Shown here: positions 15,622 through 23,806 of the stretch, in pieces
How the letters are laid out: the number at the start of each line of letters is the position of its first letter
Numbering within the stretch: position 1 is the stretch's first letter
IMG/VR virus record: IMGVR_UViG_3300031952_000062
Span: 1-37,487 of that record
Origin: a virus
Length of the DNA: 37,487 bases
Strand: one strand, 5' to 3'
The notes under the pieces: model-generated
Database searches by the model: none
The model's input: the letters and a program-made list of their open reading frames with translations, nothing else
What the model was told of the DNA's origin: nothing
Position numbers and translations under genes: made by a program

Positions 15622-16251
15622 TTACCTCCTATTTACCTTCAATATATTTTCGTCCCGGTGGATATCCATCGCGCCAGGTTTCCAGAATAGACCATGTTTT
15701 GAATTGCTTAGATCAATTATATTTCTATTAAATTCCTTTTTTGAATTTTTTTCAGTAACCCACCTTGAAAATGCTTGATCTCCCCGCATCATCATGATTG
15801 AGTGAAGTTCGCTACTCCAGTTCCTCACTTCAAGAGTGAAGTCACATCCAGCCAGGTAGATTTTCCCGGAGTGAAATTTCAATAAGTAATAAAAAATGGC
15901 AGCGAACCCACCGGACATTGCCGGCCCGGGCGCCGATTTTCCAAATGTCAAAATTGAATCGCACGGGGTACCGGATTTCTGAACTAATCGATTGACAAGA
16001 TCAAGGTGAGACCAAAACGAAAAGACGAATGTTTTCCCGTGTGTCTTGATTTTTGCCGGTCGATTGATCGAAACAACTGTCACGTTTTCGTTGAATTGAT
16101 ATCTATCGACTGAATCCCCACCACCACACAAAACGATTGATTTTTCCTGGAATACTTCACTTATTTTTATTGGAGACCCCTTCTTAATGTTCCCAATTTC
16201 ATCAGGACTAAACACACATTGCACCTTAACTTCGTTCAATTTGGCCTCCAT
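15622..16251 (-). CDS. DUF115/sialyltransferase-like protein (tentative)
   Basis: 209 residues. SIVLCGGGDSVDRYQ near residue 40 and SGGFAAIFYYLL...KIYLAGCDF near residues 120-145 resemble the nucleotide-sugar/phosphate-binding pattern of DUF115/MptE-like or sialyltransferase-like proteins. If so, it might decorate a virion or host glycan. It is not a usual head gene and lies beside the plus-strand moron island. The promoter at 16285-16257 would start transcription at or next to ATG 16251, leaving no room for a ribosome binding site, so the mRNA may be leaderless. Confidence 0.4.
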   Translation of the reverse strand: MEAKLNEVKVQCVFSPDEIGNIKKGSPIKISEVFQEKSIVLCGGGDSVDRYQFNENVTVVSINRPAKIKTHGKTFVFSFWSHLDLVNRLVQKSGTPCDSILTFGKSAPGPAMSGGFAAIFYYLLKFHSGKIYLAGCDFTLEVRNWSSELHSIMMMRGDQAFSRWVTEKNSKKEFNRNIIDLSNSKHGLFWKPGAMDIHRDENILKVNRR

Positions 16252-16256
16252 TACCA

Positions 16257-16285
16257 AGATTACAATACAATGTGCATTTTGTCAA
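16257..16285 (-). promoter_or_regulatory. Minus-strand promoter for 15622-16251 gene
   Basis: TTGACA (rc of 16280-16285), 17-bp spacer, TAATCT (rc of 16257-16262). The predicted start is at about 16250-16251, the first base of the ATG. It lies back to back with the plus-strand promoter at 16329-16357. Confidence 0.65.
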
Positions 16286-16328
16286 GGGCCTGGGTGTGTT
16301 ATTTTATTTTTTTATTTTGCAAAAACTA

Positions 16329-16357
16329 TTGACATTTAATGCAAAACAGTTTATAAT
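16329..16357 (+). promoter_or_regulatory. Promoter of plus-strand moron island
   Basis: TTGACA 16329-16334, 17-bp spacer, TATAAT 16352-16357: full consensus in all 12 positions. It is preceded by an AT-rich tract ending TTTTGCAAAAACTA. It drives three small plus-strand genes against the direction of the surrounding head operon. Confidence 0.9.
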
Positions 16358-16377
16358 TGTAAATGTGAGGTGATAAA

Positions 16378-16680
16378 ATGAAAAAGAAAAAAGTTATAGT
16401 TTTGAAGATTGAAGTTTATGTAAACTTTGGCGATTTAATTAAATTTTTAAAAAAACATGAATTTAACGTAAGTATATCCCCTGGTGAAGTTAGCGCTAGC
16501 GCATCAAGTCGAATTGCTGTAAAATTTATATCAAAAATACAAAAGCTTCCACATTTTAAAGAATTCTCCGATATAAGAGAACGCATAACTATTGAAGAAT
16601 ACAGGACGGTATACACACGTGAATTAAATCGACATAGTGGCGCTATCTTGTCGCACGGACATACCAGAATAAAGTATTGA
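16378..16680 (+). CDS. Moron gene 1, hypothetical, 100 aa
   Basis: Basic 100-residue protein, unrecognised, with a lysine-rich start (MKKKKVIVLKIEVYVNF) and a ferredoxin-like beta-alpha pattern by eye. GAGGTGATAAA precedes ATG 16378; the same leader string is reused before the next gene at 16690. It is the first gene of an independently promoted cassette opposite to its neighbours, the hallmark of a moron, which often carries host-altering or exclusion functions. Confidence 0.7.
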   Translation: MKKKKVIVLKIEVYVNFGDLIKFLKKHEFNVSISPGEVSASASSRIAVKFISKIQKLPHFKEFSDIRERITIEEYRTVYTRELNRHSGAILSHGHTRIKY

Positions 16681-16689
16681 GGTGATAAA

Positions 16690-16794
16690 ATGAAAAACAG
16701 GCGCAAGCAAACGGAATACTTAATAAAAAATCCATCACCCGGCAGAACCGTTGAGTACATATCAGATAATATAAAATTTGGAGGTAAACAGTGA
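16690..16794 (+). CDS. Moron gene 2, 34-aa peptide
   Basis: A short gene with a good ribosome binding site: TTGAGGTGATAAA precedes ATG 16690. It encodes 34 residues (MKNRRKQTEYLIKNPSPGRT... ending FGGKQ). Its stop TGA (16792-16794) overlaps the GTG start of the next gene, and GGAGG near its end serves that gene. The tight packing supports translation. No function recognised. Confidence 0.6.
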   Translation: MKNRRKQTEYLIKNPSPGRTVEYISDNIKFGGKQ

Positions 16795-17006
16795 CACATA
16801 AAAAAATTGAAAACCAAACATACCCTTGTATTGAATGTGGAAATAAATGTTTTCCAAAATGTGGCGCAATGTTCGATATGGGCCTATGTCGAAAATGCTA
16901 CGGAATTGTAGAAATTTATTTAAAGCATTGCCACAAAATAAAACACGAAAATAAAAATGTGGTGTACGAGGATAAATTTAGTATAGTCCCTGCTGAGCCC
17001 TCATAA
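16791..17006 (+). CDS. Moron gene 3, small zinc-ribbon protein
   Basis: 71 residues from GTG 16791 (GGAGG 6-7 bases upstream; no ATG fits). It has cysteine pairs spaced CIEC, CFPKC and CRKC within the first 40 residues and a CH near residue 47, likely binding one or two zinc ions. Small zinc-ribbon proteins of this kind usually contact nucleic acids or RNA polymerase. The 3' end overlaps the convergent minus-strand gene by 29 bases (16978-17006), and no terminator is visible. Confidence 0.65.
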   Translation: MTHKKIENQTYPCIECGNKCFPKCGAMFDMGLCRKCYGIVEIYLKHCHKIKHENKNVVYEDKFSIVPAEPS

Positions 17007-17538
17007 CCTCATCCATTATTAATTTTTGCAGCCTATCCCGGACGCTTGTTTCCTCTCTCTTATTTATTCCAAAAAAATGGCGCTGTGGCATTTTGAATCT
17101 TCCCCCACGGCGTCCGCTGCTTCCGCCAGTGTCATTGACCCAGGCCACTACGGAGTTTGGAGTACCTTGCTTATTGACTCCCGCAAAAAAAACGCGTATC
17201 ATGGTAGATTGACCGTACCGGGAAACTTCAAACTTCATAGACTTCAACATGTCGTCCAATAGTTTCAAATCAACGTTTTGCCAACTTCGAATAGTACTTT
17301 TGAATTTCGCATATTGCGGAGAGTAGGGCTTGAACCTTTGTCCATTCACATCAATCCCGGCCTTCGTTCGCTTCAATATGAAGTCAACGACAATTTCCGC
17401 GATCGTGTTGTAAAATTTCGTGCCAGGTCCGACCGCTTCCGCGAGCCTGTCAAGATAGACGTCCAACTTTTCTTTGTCGCCTTTCCACTGCACACCCCAC
17501 CATTGACCGCCTGGCAAAGTGCTCGAAACGCCAGCCAT
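16978..17538 (-). CDS. Virion morphogenesis / tail completion protein (Mu gpG / HK97 gp10-like)
   Basis: 186 residues. The pattern RTKAGIDVNGQRFKPYSPQY..., then LLDDMLKSMKFEV, and near the end MPQRHFFGINKRE is characteristic of the phage virion-morphogenesis / HK97 gp10 group, which acts where head and tail join. Its start overlaps the upstream stop by one base (TAATG). It is placed earlier than usual, before scaffold and capsid. Confidence 0.65.
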   Translation of the reverse strand: MAGVSSTLPGGQWWGVQWKGDKEKLDVYLDRLAEAVGPGTKFYNTIAEIVVDFILKRTKAGIDVNGQRFKPYSPQYAKFKSTIRSWQNVDLKLLDDMLKSMKFEVSRYGQSTMIRVFFAGVNKQGTPNSVVAWVNDTGGSSGRRGGRFKMPQRHFFGINKREETSVRDRLQKLIMDEVMRAQQGLY

Positions 17539-18056
17539 TACAATCGTCCCGGAAATCCTTCCGCAAATGCACCTTTTGCGTTGGTCAATTGAAGTGATGC
17601 GATATCATCCGCCGACAATGTTCCCTTTCGAACTCTATCAATTAATTCCTTCAAGTATTTTTCACGGTTTTCAAGTCCAAAAATTTCGGTATAGAATGCA
17701 TCAGGTAAGTTCCAGTCTCCCAAAACGTAATAATTGGAAGTGATATCATGGAACTCATCGACAAGGGTTGATAATTTCGAGTATTCAGCGGTATTGAAAA
17801 CAGATACAAAATCACCCAGGTCGCGCTTGAAGTTCAACGCCGATTTGTTTTCTGTGATCCCCATCAGAGATACCATGAAGTGGGGGACCAAGGTACACCT
17901 ACACCTTTTTCCGCAGACCGTATCACCTGCACCGGGAAATGTCGGCAAGTCTTCGTAGAGGTATGGTCCATTCTGTTCCAGGTCCCAGCAATCCGGGCAC
18001 TCGATATCATCGTGAACACCAAGGAAGTCAAAAAGCATTCCTTCCTTATTTGCCAT
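17538..18056 (-). CDS. Head morphogenesis protein, Mu gpF/SPP1 gp7-like C-terminal part
   Basis: 172 residues. The first 55 carry ECPDCWDLEQNGPYLYEDL followed by FPGAGDTVCGKRCRCTL, the metal-binding cysteine signature that closes the Mu gpF/SPP1 gp7 minor head proteins (CPDC ... CRCTL). The usual helical amino part is missing here and seems to be supplied by the upstream 163-residue gene, with 11 bases of overlap. These proteins ride inside the capsid next to the portal. Confidence 0.7.
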   Translation of the reverse strand: MANKEGMLFDFLGVHDDIECPDCWDLEQNGPYLYEDLPTFPGAGDTVCGKRCRCTLVPHFMVSLMGITENKSALNFKRDLGDFVSVFNTAEYSKLSTLVDEFHDITSNYYVLGDWNLPDAFYTEIFGLENREKYLKELIDRVRKGTLSADDIASLQLTNAKGAFAEGFPGRL

Positions 18057-18537
18057 AAGTGCCCCACATTACTGCAAAATTATGCATTAGGCTGTTGAAT
18101 TGCTGCATGTCGGATTTCAGATCATTTACGAATTGATTTATAATTTTCCCCACAGCCAGGGAATTCAACGCCTTGTCGCGCGAGAACCCGGTGAGCTCCA
18201 AAATGACAACCGCAGCCATAATCAATTGGTTGTATCCGTTCGACTGAGACAAAATTGCAGAGGACATCCTGGAAATAATTTCGCTTTTCCCTGGCATTTT
18301 AGTATCAGTTTTCATTTCATCTTTTGATTTTTCACGGTACAGTTTCCCCATTGAATTTCCATTTTCCCAGGATACATCAATTCCTTTCTTCAATCGATTG
18401 AAAAGAAATGTTTCCACATCCGCAGGTGTCTTTGCTTTCTGCAGCAATATTTGTGCATCCATAAAGGTGATTTCTTTCGCAAGCCGGGACTCATTTTCCC
18501 GCTTTCTTATTTCGGACGCAATGAACCTATCCCTCAT
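18046..18537 (-). CDS. Helical head protein, possible N-terminal half of split minor head protein
   Basis: 163 residues, all-helical by composition, between portal and the CPDC/CRCTL gene. In SPP1-type phages one minor head gene occupies this interval, so this may be its helical half. The ATGA of its start overlaps the portal stop; an upstream in-frame GTG (18543) is less likely. No motif. Confidence 0.5.
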   Translation of the reverse strand: MRDRFIASEIRKRENESRLAKEITFMDAQILLQKAKTPADVETFLFNRLKKGIDVSWENGNSMGKLYREKSKDEMKTDTKMPGKSEIISRMSSAILSQSNGYNQLIMAAVVILELTGFSRDKALNSLAVGKIINQFVNDLKSDMQQFNSLMHNFAVMWGTYGK

Positions 18538-19967
18538 CCCCACGGGTTCGACTCCTTACTTTGGAACGTTCCGCCTATTTTTGACACTCCAAAGATATCA
18601 GAAAACAGTTGCATATTAAGCCTTAACGTTTCTTCCGCCTTGACTGGGTCCTTTGTTCCCGGGTTGTATTTTGTGAAAAATTGAGACGAAGAAAGCAGTC
18701 CGTTTTCAAGTTTTTGCTTGTCAAATGCAAGCTCATCTGCCGAAACATTCGCAAACGCTTGATTGAAAATGCAGGATATTTCCGTGTTGTCATTGATTCG
18801 CTTTCCTGGGTTGTGAGTATTCCAGACCGCTCGAATCACGTTGAACAATTCAGTCTCGAACGGCTCAAAAATTTGTATTTGGGATTGGATGATATCGCCT
18901 TCACTTCGTTTCTTCTGCTTGACAAGCTCCCCGCTCTGGTCCGCAGACAAAGAATCAATCCAATTTATACCGGTCGATTTCAATGCAAGCCGGATAATTT
19001 GCTCCATTCCCGCAACCATCCCCTGCTGATCTACGACCATGTCCAGAGTTGACAATGTCGGATGCGCGTCAATCCTGTCAACTTGCTTAATTGTCATTAC
19101 TCGATTTGGTCCAAGTACGGTATTAGAAGCAACCTCACCGCCAACAATCGCCAGTTGACGAAACGAATTAAAAAGCCATTGAAATTGAAGTATAGTCGTT
19201 TTCAACCCTTCATCCAGCGTTAGCCCCGTCAACCCGCTATTTCTCATCGTGTTCCAAAAGTTGTTAACCAACTCCATTTGAACCGGTACAACCGGTATAA
19301 TTCCATACGGATTGACTTTCTCCGGGTTATTATCGAGGATTGACTTGTCCCCACATATTACATCATGGTAATCGTCCGTCCATATCACATCGCATAAAAC
19401 CGGCATCCCATAACCTTCAACTTCCATCAACTGTTGAAATTTAAACTCTTCAATCTCTTGTTCTGATTCATTCCATTTCAGTTCACAGGATGACCGGTCG
19501 AATATTTTCAGATAAATCCGTTCTTTTTCTTCACAATAACGAACATACATCAACGCGGTATTGTGAAGGTTGCATCGCTTATTGAATGACTGCATTACCC
19601 GGTCAATGTTTTTTATTCCGGCATAAACATCAACGGCGTTTTCGTCAATGGCGTCAACCGTTCCCTTGATGGGAAAAGACCGGTTGCATTTAGAATTGTA
19701 AACTTTAGAAATGGTATCGACATATTCCCGGAGCGTATTCACGGCCATGCTCATTTGTTTTAGCACTTGCGTCCGCTCCGCCTCATTCGAGAAAACCTGA
19801 CGGATATATTCATACAGAACATCCGCCCAATCATCAAGATATACACAGTTCTTTAGAAGTGAAATCGCTTTATAATACGATTCGTTTTCTTGCTCCCATT
19901 GTTTTGCCGTTTGGGATACAAGTCCAGGAACCTTCGAATCGAAAATACTAAAATTTGCAATAGCCAT
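18534..19967 (-). CDS. Portal protein
   Basis: 477 residues, a typical length, directly after the large terminase. Supporting features are a long helical stem-like part, the segment NPYGIIPVVPV around residue 220 (common in SPP1-type portals just before the stem), and a helical end rich in Gln/Lys. It forms the dodecameric DNA channel. GAGGT precedes ATG 19967. A weak promoter-like TTGACA lies about 40 bases upstream, but its -10 is poor. Confidence 0.8.
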   Translation of the reverse strand: MAIANFSIFDSKVPGLVSQTAKQWEQENESYYKAISLLKNCVYLDDWADVLYEYIRQVFSNEAERTQVLKQMSMAVNTLREYVDTISKVYNSKCNRSFPIKGTVDAIDENAVDVYAGIKNIDRVMQSFNKRCNLHNTALMYVRYCEEKERIYLKIFDRSSCELKWNESEQEIEEFKFQQLMEVEGYGMPVLCDVIWTDDYHDVICGDKSILDNNPEKVNPYGIIPVVPVQMELVNNFWNTMRNSGLTGLTLDEGLKTTILQFQWLFNSFRQLAIVGGEVASNTVLGPNRVMTIKQVDRIDAHPTLSTLDMVVDQQGMVAGMEQIIRLALKSTGINWIDSLSADQSGELVKQKKRSEGDIIQSQIQIFEPFETELFNVIRAVWNTHNPGKRINDNTEISCIFNQAFANVSADELAFDKQKLENGLLSSSQFFTKYNPGTKDPVKAEETLRLNMQLFSDIFGVSKIGGTFQSKESNPWG

Positions 19968-20008
19968 TTTTTACCTCACATCAACCGTACACCATTTTGT
20001 ATTTTTTG

Positions 20009-21397
20009 TCAATACCCCTGCGGCACAGACAAGTCAACGTCAACCGAATGCCCCTTGATATCAAGCGTATCTCGAAAGAATTTTGAAAACATAACAAAAT
20101 ACCTAAGCGCGTCACAGATATGGTCAAGCCCTTTCTGCTTATCATACGCGGTAGGATTTATAATTTTTCCTACCGTTTCATATTCGATCATTCTAAGACA
20201 ATCGTACACGCTTGAATGCTGGTTAGGTTTTTTATAGCGCTCGTGCTCCGCAACGAATATTTTTCCCTTTCTCAATAGGACATCGAGGATTTGTATTCCA
20301 TACTCAATCGACCTATCAATCTTCTTGAACGACCATTCGAATATAGTTTTTCCTGCTTGCCGCCGATTGTTAATCACGGCTTCCAAATCTTCCGCTGCAC
20401 TCCCGCTTGTTCGATCGCTTTTGTTCCTTCCCGCCGGGTCATAGCTGCAATGATACGGATTTGACTTCATTCCAAAAAGCCTTTCCATTTGCTTGAAAAA
20501 TTCAATGGCTGCGTCCGTAATTGTAACTTCCATCGGCGTGTATGAATGAAAAATACACCATGAGCCAGTTCCAGGCAGCCGCTGAATAGCAATTAGCGCC
20601 GGTCGATTGTATCCAAAGTCCACCGCCATTTCCCAGGGATGATTTGCATCCGGCCAGAAATCTTCAATATTCACGAACGGAAAGCAAGTAGAGCCCAAAG
20701 TCACAACTTTTCCGTCCCGCTCTTGTTCAAGATAAGGCGTCCCTTCGTATTTCTTAGTTAAGTCAATTTTAAATTCTTTCGGTAGAAATGGGTTGGCCAA
20801 AGTTGATATACCATCAATGTTCAATATTTTTCCATCGGCAACCATTCGGTCTATATATTCAGCGAACCAATTATTCCCCATTGGGGTTCCGGCGCTGACC
20901 TGGAACAATGGGGAGTTATCAAGTCTTACCCTGCCGGATGCACGCATGAACCCCTCCTCTTTGCATGACGCGGCCTCATCGACGAATAGACCGGAAACCT
21001 CGAACGAAAGTAAACCTTTCGGTTCAAATAGAGACCGCATTGGATGCTTGACGGTAATCCATTTTTTATCTTTGGCAATACTTAACAATAAGTGCGGGTC
21101 CGTTCCACCTTTATGGAGTTCATACTTAACCCCCAGCTTCATCTTGTCCCAAAATTCACACATTCCGTTGATGCAAGCGACCAGGTTTGTCATTGTATTG
21201 GAACAAATTAAAAATGGTTTTCCGGGCCATTGTCTTTGAGCAAGATACAATGCCATTGCAAGCGTCGCTGTTTTTCCACATCCTACCCCACCCCTTAAAT
21301 TGACATGCCTTATACCCTTATTGAGAATCGCATCAAGAAATTTCCCCTGGTGTGGCATATAATAAAGGTCTGCGGATTTCCTGTATACCTTATTCAT
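20009..21397 (-). CDS. terL: Terminase large subunit
   Basis: 462 residues. The ATPase has Walker A GGVGCGKT near residue 40 and Walker B GLFVDEAAS near residue 140. The nuclease half shows AVDFGYNRPA and YDPAGRNKSD, with a late GLDHICDALRY motif holding the last acidic residue. It cuts concatemers and powers packaging. ATG 21397 lies inside the end of the small-subunit gene (ATGAATAA overlap) and gives the natural start; an ORF starting at 21460 would overlap too far. No cohesive-end or pac site was identified. Confidence 0.95.
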   Translation of the reverse strand: MNKVYRKSADLYYMPHQGKFLDAILNKGIRHVNLRGGVGCGKTATLAMALYLAQRQWPGKPFLICSNTMTNLVACINGMCEFWDKMKLGVKYELHKGGTDPHLLLSIAKDKKWITVKHPMRSLFEPKGLLSFEVSGLFVDEAASCKEEGFMRASGRVRLDNSPLFQVSAGTPMGNNWFAEYIDRMVADGKILNIDGISTLANPFLPKEFKIDLTKKYEGTPYLEQERDGKVVTLGSTCFPFVNIEDFWPDANHPWEMAVDFGYNRPALIAIQRLPGTGSWCIFHSYTPMEVTITDAAIEFFKQMERLFGMKSNPYHCSYDPAGRNKSDRTSGSAAEDLEAVINNRRQAGKTIFEWSFKKIDRSIEYGIQILDVLLRKGKIFVAEHERYKKPNQHSSVYDCLRMIEYETVGKIINPTAYDKQKGLDHICDALRYFVMFSKFFRDTLDIKGHSVDVDLSVPQGY

Positions 21398-21917
21398 CGA
21401 TAGACGGGAATTCAGAAATTGGCTTGAAGTTAGGAACAACTTCCGCCATCGGGGTATCATTCATTTCATACCAAAGTTGAGCTGCTGCGATGTCGGGGGC
21501 AAGATGCGACAATGTTTCTTCCTCTGTTATTTCTTCGGTATAGATAGGGTTTCCGTTATGGTCAACCTCGCCAGACGGAGTGCGCTTAATCCTTCTCATT
21601 TTTTTATTTTTCTTCATTCCGACAGCCCTATTGAACACAGCGACATTTACAAGCTCTCGCATTGCCGAAGTAATGTTCTCCAATTCGTCATCAAGATTAA
21701 ATTTAGCTCTTTTCCTTTCGAGTTGCCTGCAAGAAATATTCAATCTTGACGCTATTTCCTGCCAGGTCGCGTCATATTTTCGCATCAGGTATATGATTGT
21801 AATTTGTGTTGGGCTAAGCCTGTAGTCTTCTTTTGTGTCTTCTTTGTTTTCTTCTACCGATTCTTTTGATTGTTTTTTTGGCTTGCCTTTGTCGGTCTGT
21901 GTTTTTGATTTTTTCAC
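21390..21917 (-). CDS. terS: Terminase small subunit (probable)
   Basis: 175 residues upstream of the large subunit. A lysine/glutamate-rich start precedes a helix-turn-helix at about 45-75 (TWQEIASRLNISCRQLERK), as expected for DNA recognition, and a helical oligomerisation part follows. The only plausible start is GTG 21917, overlapping the previous stop (TTGTGA) with no Shine-Dalgarno, so translation should be coupled. A promoter-like TTGACA/17/TATAAA sits in the upstream gene's 3' end. Confidence 0.75.
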   Translation of the reverse strand: MKKSKTQTDKGKPKKQSKESVEENKEDTKEDYRLSPTQITIIYLMRKYDATWQEIASRLNISCRQLERKRAKFNLDDELENITSAMRELVNVAVFNRAVGMKKNKKMRRIKRTPSGEVDHNGNPIYTEEITEEETLSHLAPDIAAAQLWYEMNDTPMAEVVPNFKPISEFPSIDE

Positions 21918-22237
21918 AATCGATTTATATCATAGTTTTTTATTTTTGTCAACCCATGCCCCCTTTGCAGGTTATTCCATTTTTTATCAACTTCAATTTT
22001 TAGACGTTCCATCATTCTTTTGTCCGAACCATCGAAATCGATTAGAACGAAATCGCAGTCCTTGCATTGCTTGACATAGAAAAAACAACCGCCAGGCCTT
22101 GGAGTCAACTTGACTTCGTGCAGGTCTCCACCAAACGCCTCTAAAAATTCAAAAAATATTGAAAGAGCCTGGCGTTCCTTGAGAATGAATTCGACCGGTT
22201 TTTCTTTTTCAACTTCAAATAGCTTTTTTTGTTTCAT
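21914..22237 (-). CDS. Hypothetical protein, 107 aa
   Basis: 107 residues, unrecognised. Two cysteines (QCKDCDF) and FVLIDFDGSD near the middle stand out; the size is in the range of single-domain nuclease-type proteins but no catalytic motif is clear. GAGGTG precedes ATG 22237. It sits between the C5-methyltransferase and terminase genes, with 4-base overlap to the latter. Confidence 0.55.
   Translation of the reverse strand: MKQKKLFEVEKEKPVEFILKERQALSIFFEFLEAFGGDLHEVKLTPRPGGCFFYVKQCKDCDFVLIDFDGSDKRMMERLKIEVDKKWNNLQRGHGLTKIKNYDINRL
21924..21952 (-). promoter_or_regulatory. Candidate internal promoter before terminase genes
   Basis: On the minus strand TTGACA, 17 bases, then TATAAA end 6 bases before the GTG start of the small terminase. 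It overlaps coding sequence of the upstream gene. Transcription from it would be leaderless, so it may serve the downstream packaging genes or be fortuitous. Confidence 0.4.
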
Positions 22238-22240
22238 TTT

Positions 22241-23080
22241 TCACCTCTTTAAATTTTTAATCAATTCTTCAATAACCAGACAATACATTTTTGGAGGTAT
22301 CGCATTGTTGACGTACGGGACAAGTTGCGAAATACATTCCCCGCTGCCGTACGGACCCGGTTTAATCCAATCAATTCCTTTTGCGACTGAGTTTATCTCG
22401 CAAGCAGTGCAACCGGTTTTTTTAATTAATTCATATTCAAGGCCGTAATGACCTCCGTTTTTGGAAGAAAACTTCTTGACTTTTGGTTTTCCTGATACCT
22501 CAACTCGCTTTCCGTTCATCACGGTATGTCCACTGCAATCGTTCGGATTAAGAATCATAAACGGATTTAAATTTGTACCAGGCCAAATTTCAAACCATCT
22601 TTCCATCAAAATCGGAAGCCCCACCTGGTATCCAAAAACACGAATTACAAACGATTTTTCAAGACGTCGAATGTCGATGTTTGATTTTATCCAGGCTTGC
22701 TTCACATTTTCAACGATATAGATTGAACTCGAAACCGAAAAACTATTCAAGAATTCACGAACCGGATTGAATAGGTCAACGTGATTTTTCCTATTCGCTG
22801 CGGGAGTTGCAAGTGAAAACAATTGACATGGAGGGGAGAAATGAGAGATTGCATTTTGGTTCAAAAACTTTGCTGGGCCCATCTCTAATATTTTCTCCAT
22901 CACGTCAACTTTTTCGAAATCAAATGGATATTGCCTGAGGGGAACCGGATTGTTATCGAATCCTTGAATTTTTACTTTGTCCGGACAAACCTTTCTAAAC
23001 GCCAAATCGGCACCGACGCTGCACCCACCGATACCGCAGAAAAAATCGTAAAAGTTTTCAATCACAGTTGACCCAGGCAT
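22241..23080 (-). CDS. DNA (cytosine-5) methyltransferase
   Basis: 279 residues with the expected motifs in order: motif I DFFCGIGGCSVG at about 12, motif IV SPPCQLFSLA at about 80 (catalytic Cys), and motif VI IVENVKQAW near 115. The C-terminal region carries GSGECISQLVPYVNNAIPP, the motif IX/X-like end. It methylates cytosine, probably to mask phage DNA from host restriction. No cognate restriction enzyme is present. The start is uncertain: ATG 23080 overlaps the ASCH gene, and GTG 23062 is an alternative; neither has a clear Shine-Dalgarno. Confidence 0.9.
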   Translation of the reverse strand: MPGSTVIENFYDFFCGIGGCSVGADLAFRKVCPDKVKIQGFDNNPVPLRQYPFDFEKVDVMEKILEMGPAKFLNQNAISHFSPPCQLFSLATPAANRKNHVDLFNPVREFLNSFSVSSSIYIVENVKQAWIKSNIDIRRLEKSFVIRVFGYQVGLPILMERWFEIWPGTNLNPFMILNPNDCSGHTVMNGKRVEVSGKPKVKKFSSKNGGHYGLEYELIKKTGCTACEINSVAKGIDWIKPGPYGSGECISQLVPYVNNAIPPKMYCLVIEELIKNLKR

Positions 23081-23411
23081 AGTTCTGCAGCACTTTCTTC
23101 CCTGGAAACATTTCTGAAATTGGAACGGGGGTGATGGTGGTGTAGTTCAGGATTGGAATTTTGCGAACACCCCCATCAAAATAAGAATAAAAATCACTCC
23201 ATTGTGTGAACTCACTTTGTAATAACTCTACCGGAATTCCGGCGGTAAACTTCAAAACAACCATTACGCCGCCGCCATACCTCAATGACTCGTAAACCCA
23301 TACCGTGCCGTTGAAATCTTTCGGCCATGACTTTCGGACCTCAACAGTTTTCTGCCCGGATTCAATCAGCTTAACCCATTGCGGGTGAATTGAAATTAAT
23401 AAGCTTTTCAT
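23058..23411 (-). CDS. ASCH-domain protein
   Basis: 117 residues starting MKSLLISIHPQWVKLIESGQ and continuing KTVEVRKSWPK, the standard opening of ASCH proteins, a beta-barrel related to PUA domains that binds RNA or modified nucleotides. The role in phages is not established. Here it is flanked by methyltransferase genes, overlapping the next by 23 bases, which suggests a link with nucleic acid modification. ATGA overlap with the upstream gene sets the start. Confidence 0.8.
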   Translation of the reverse strand: MKSLLISIHPQWVKLIESGQKTVEVRKSWPKDFNGTVWVYESLRYGGGVMVVLKFTAGIPVELLQSEFTQWSDFYSYFDGGVRKIPILNYTTITPVPISEMFPGKKVLQNYAWVNCD

Positions 23412-23656
23412 GATGTTCTCCGTTGAATTATGAAACCATCAACAGAATCTCGTAATTCCTCTTGTCTTTTCTCATCAATCATTGCAAGCAATCCGTCATC
23501 GGAGTAACCATCCCAACTAAAAAAATCATCCCTCCCAAAATTATCAATTCTTCGAATTCCTTCTTTTAACGGGTATAATGTCCATATAGATTTATCCCTG
23601 ACTTTACGATGAGTTCCACGGTTAATTATTTCTTCTATCATTTCGATTCTGTTCAT
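23408..23656 (-). CDS. Hypothetical protein, 82 aa
   Basis: 82 residues, acidic/basic mixed, unrecognised. GAGGTGATAAA precedes ATG 23656 and the stop overlaps the ASCH start. It lies between two nucleic-acid modification genes. Confidence 0.65.
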   Translation of the reverse strand: MNRIEMIEEIINRGTHRKVRDKSIWTLYPLKEGIRRIDNFGRDDFFSWDGYSDDGLLAMIDEKRQEELRDSVDGFIIQRRTS

Positions 23657-23680
23657 TTTATCACCTCCAATTATCTCAAA

Positions 23681-23806
23681 TCATTTTCCATTCACTAATT
23701 TATCCAAACATATATAAATTTTTCGGTTCATATCATGGGAAATTATTTTTAATTTTAACACCAGCAACCATTGCAGCCACTGATATATATTGTTTCCAAT
23801 TCTCAT
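23681..23806 (-). CDS. Small protein, 41 aa
   Basis: 41 residues (MRIGNNIYQWLQWLLVLKLK... ending LVNGK). TTGGAGGTGGTAAA precedes ATG 23806, whose ATGA overlaps the stop of the upstream methyltransferase-like gene. The hydrophobic part (WLQWLLVLKLKIIS) may associate with membrane. A reading frame extending further upstream is a shadow of the 23803-24510 gene. Confidence 0.55.
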   Translation of the reverse strand: MRIGNNIYQWLQWLLVLKLKIISHDMNRKIYICLDKLVNGK

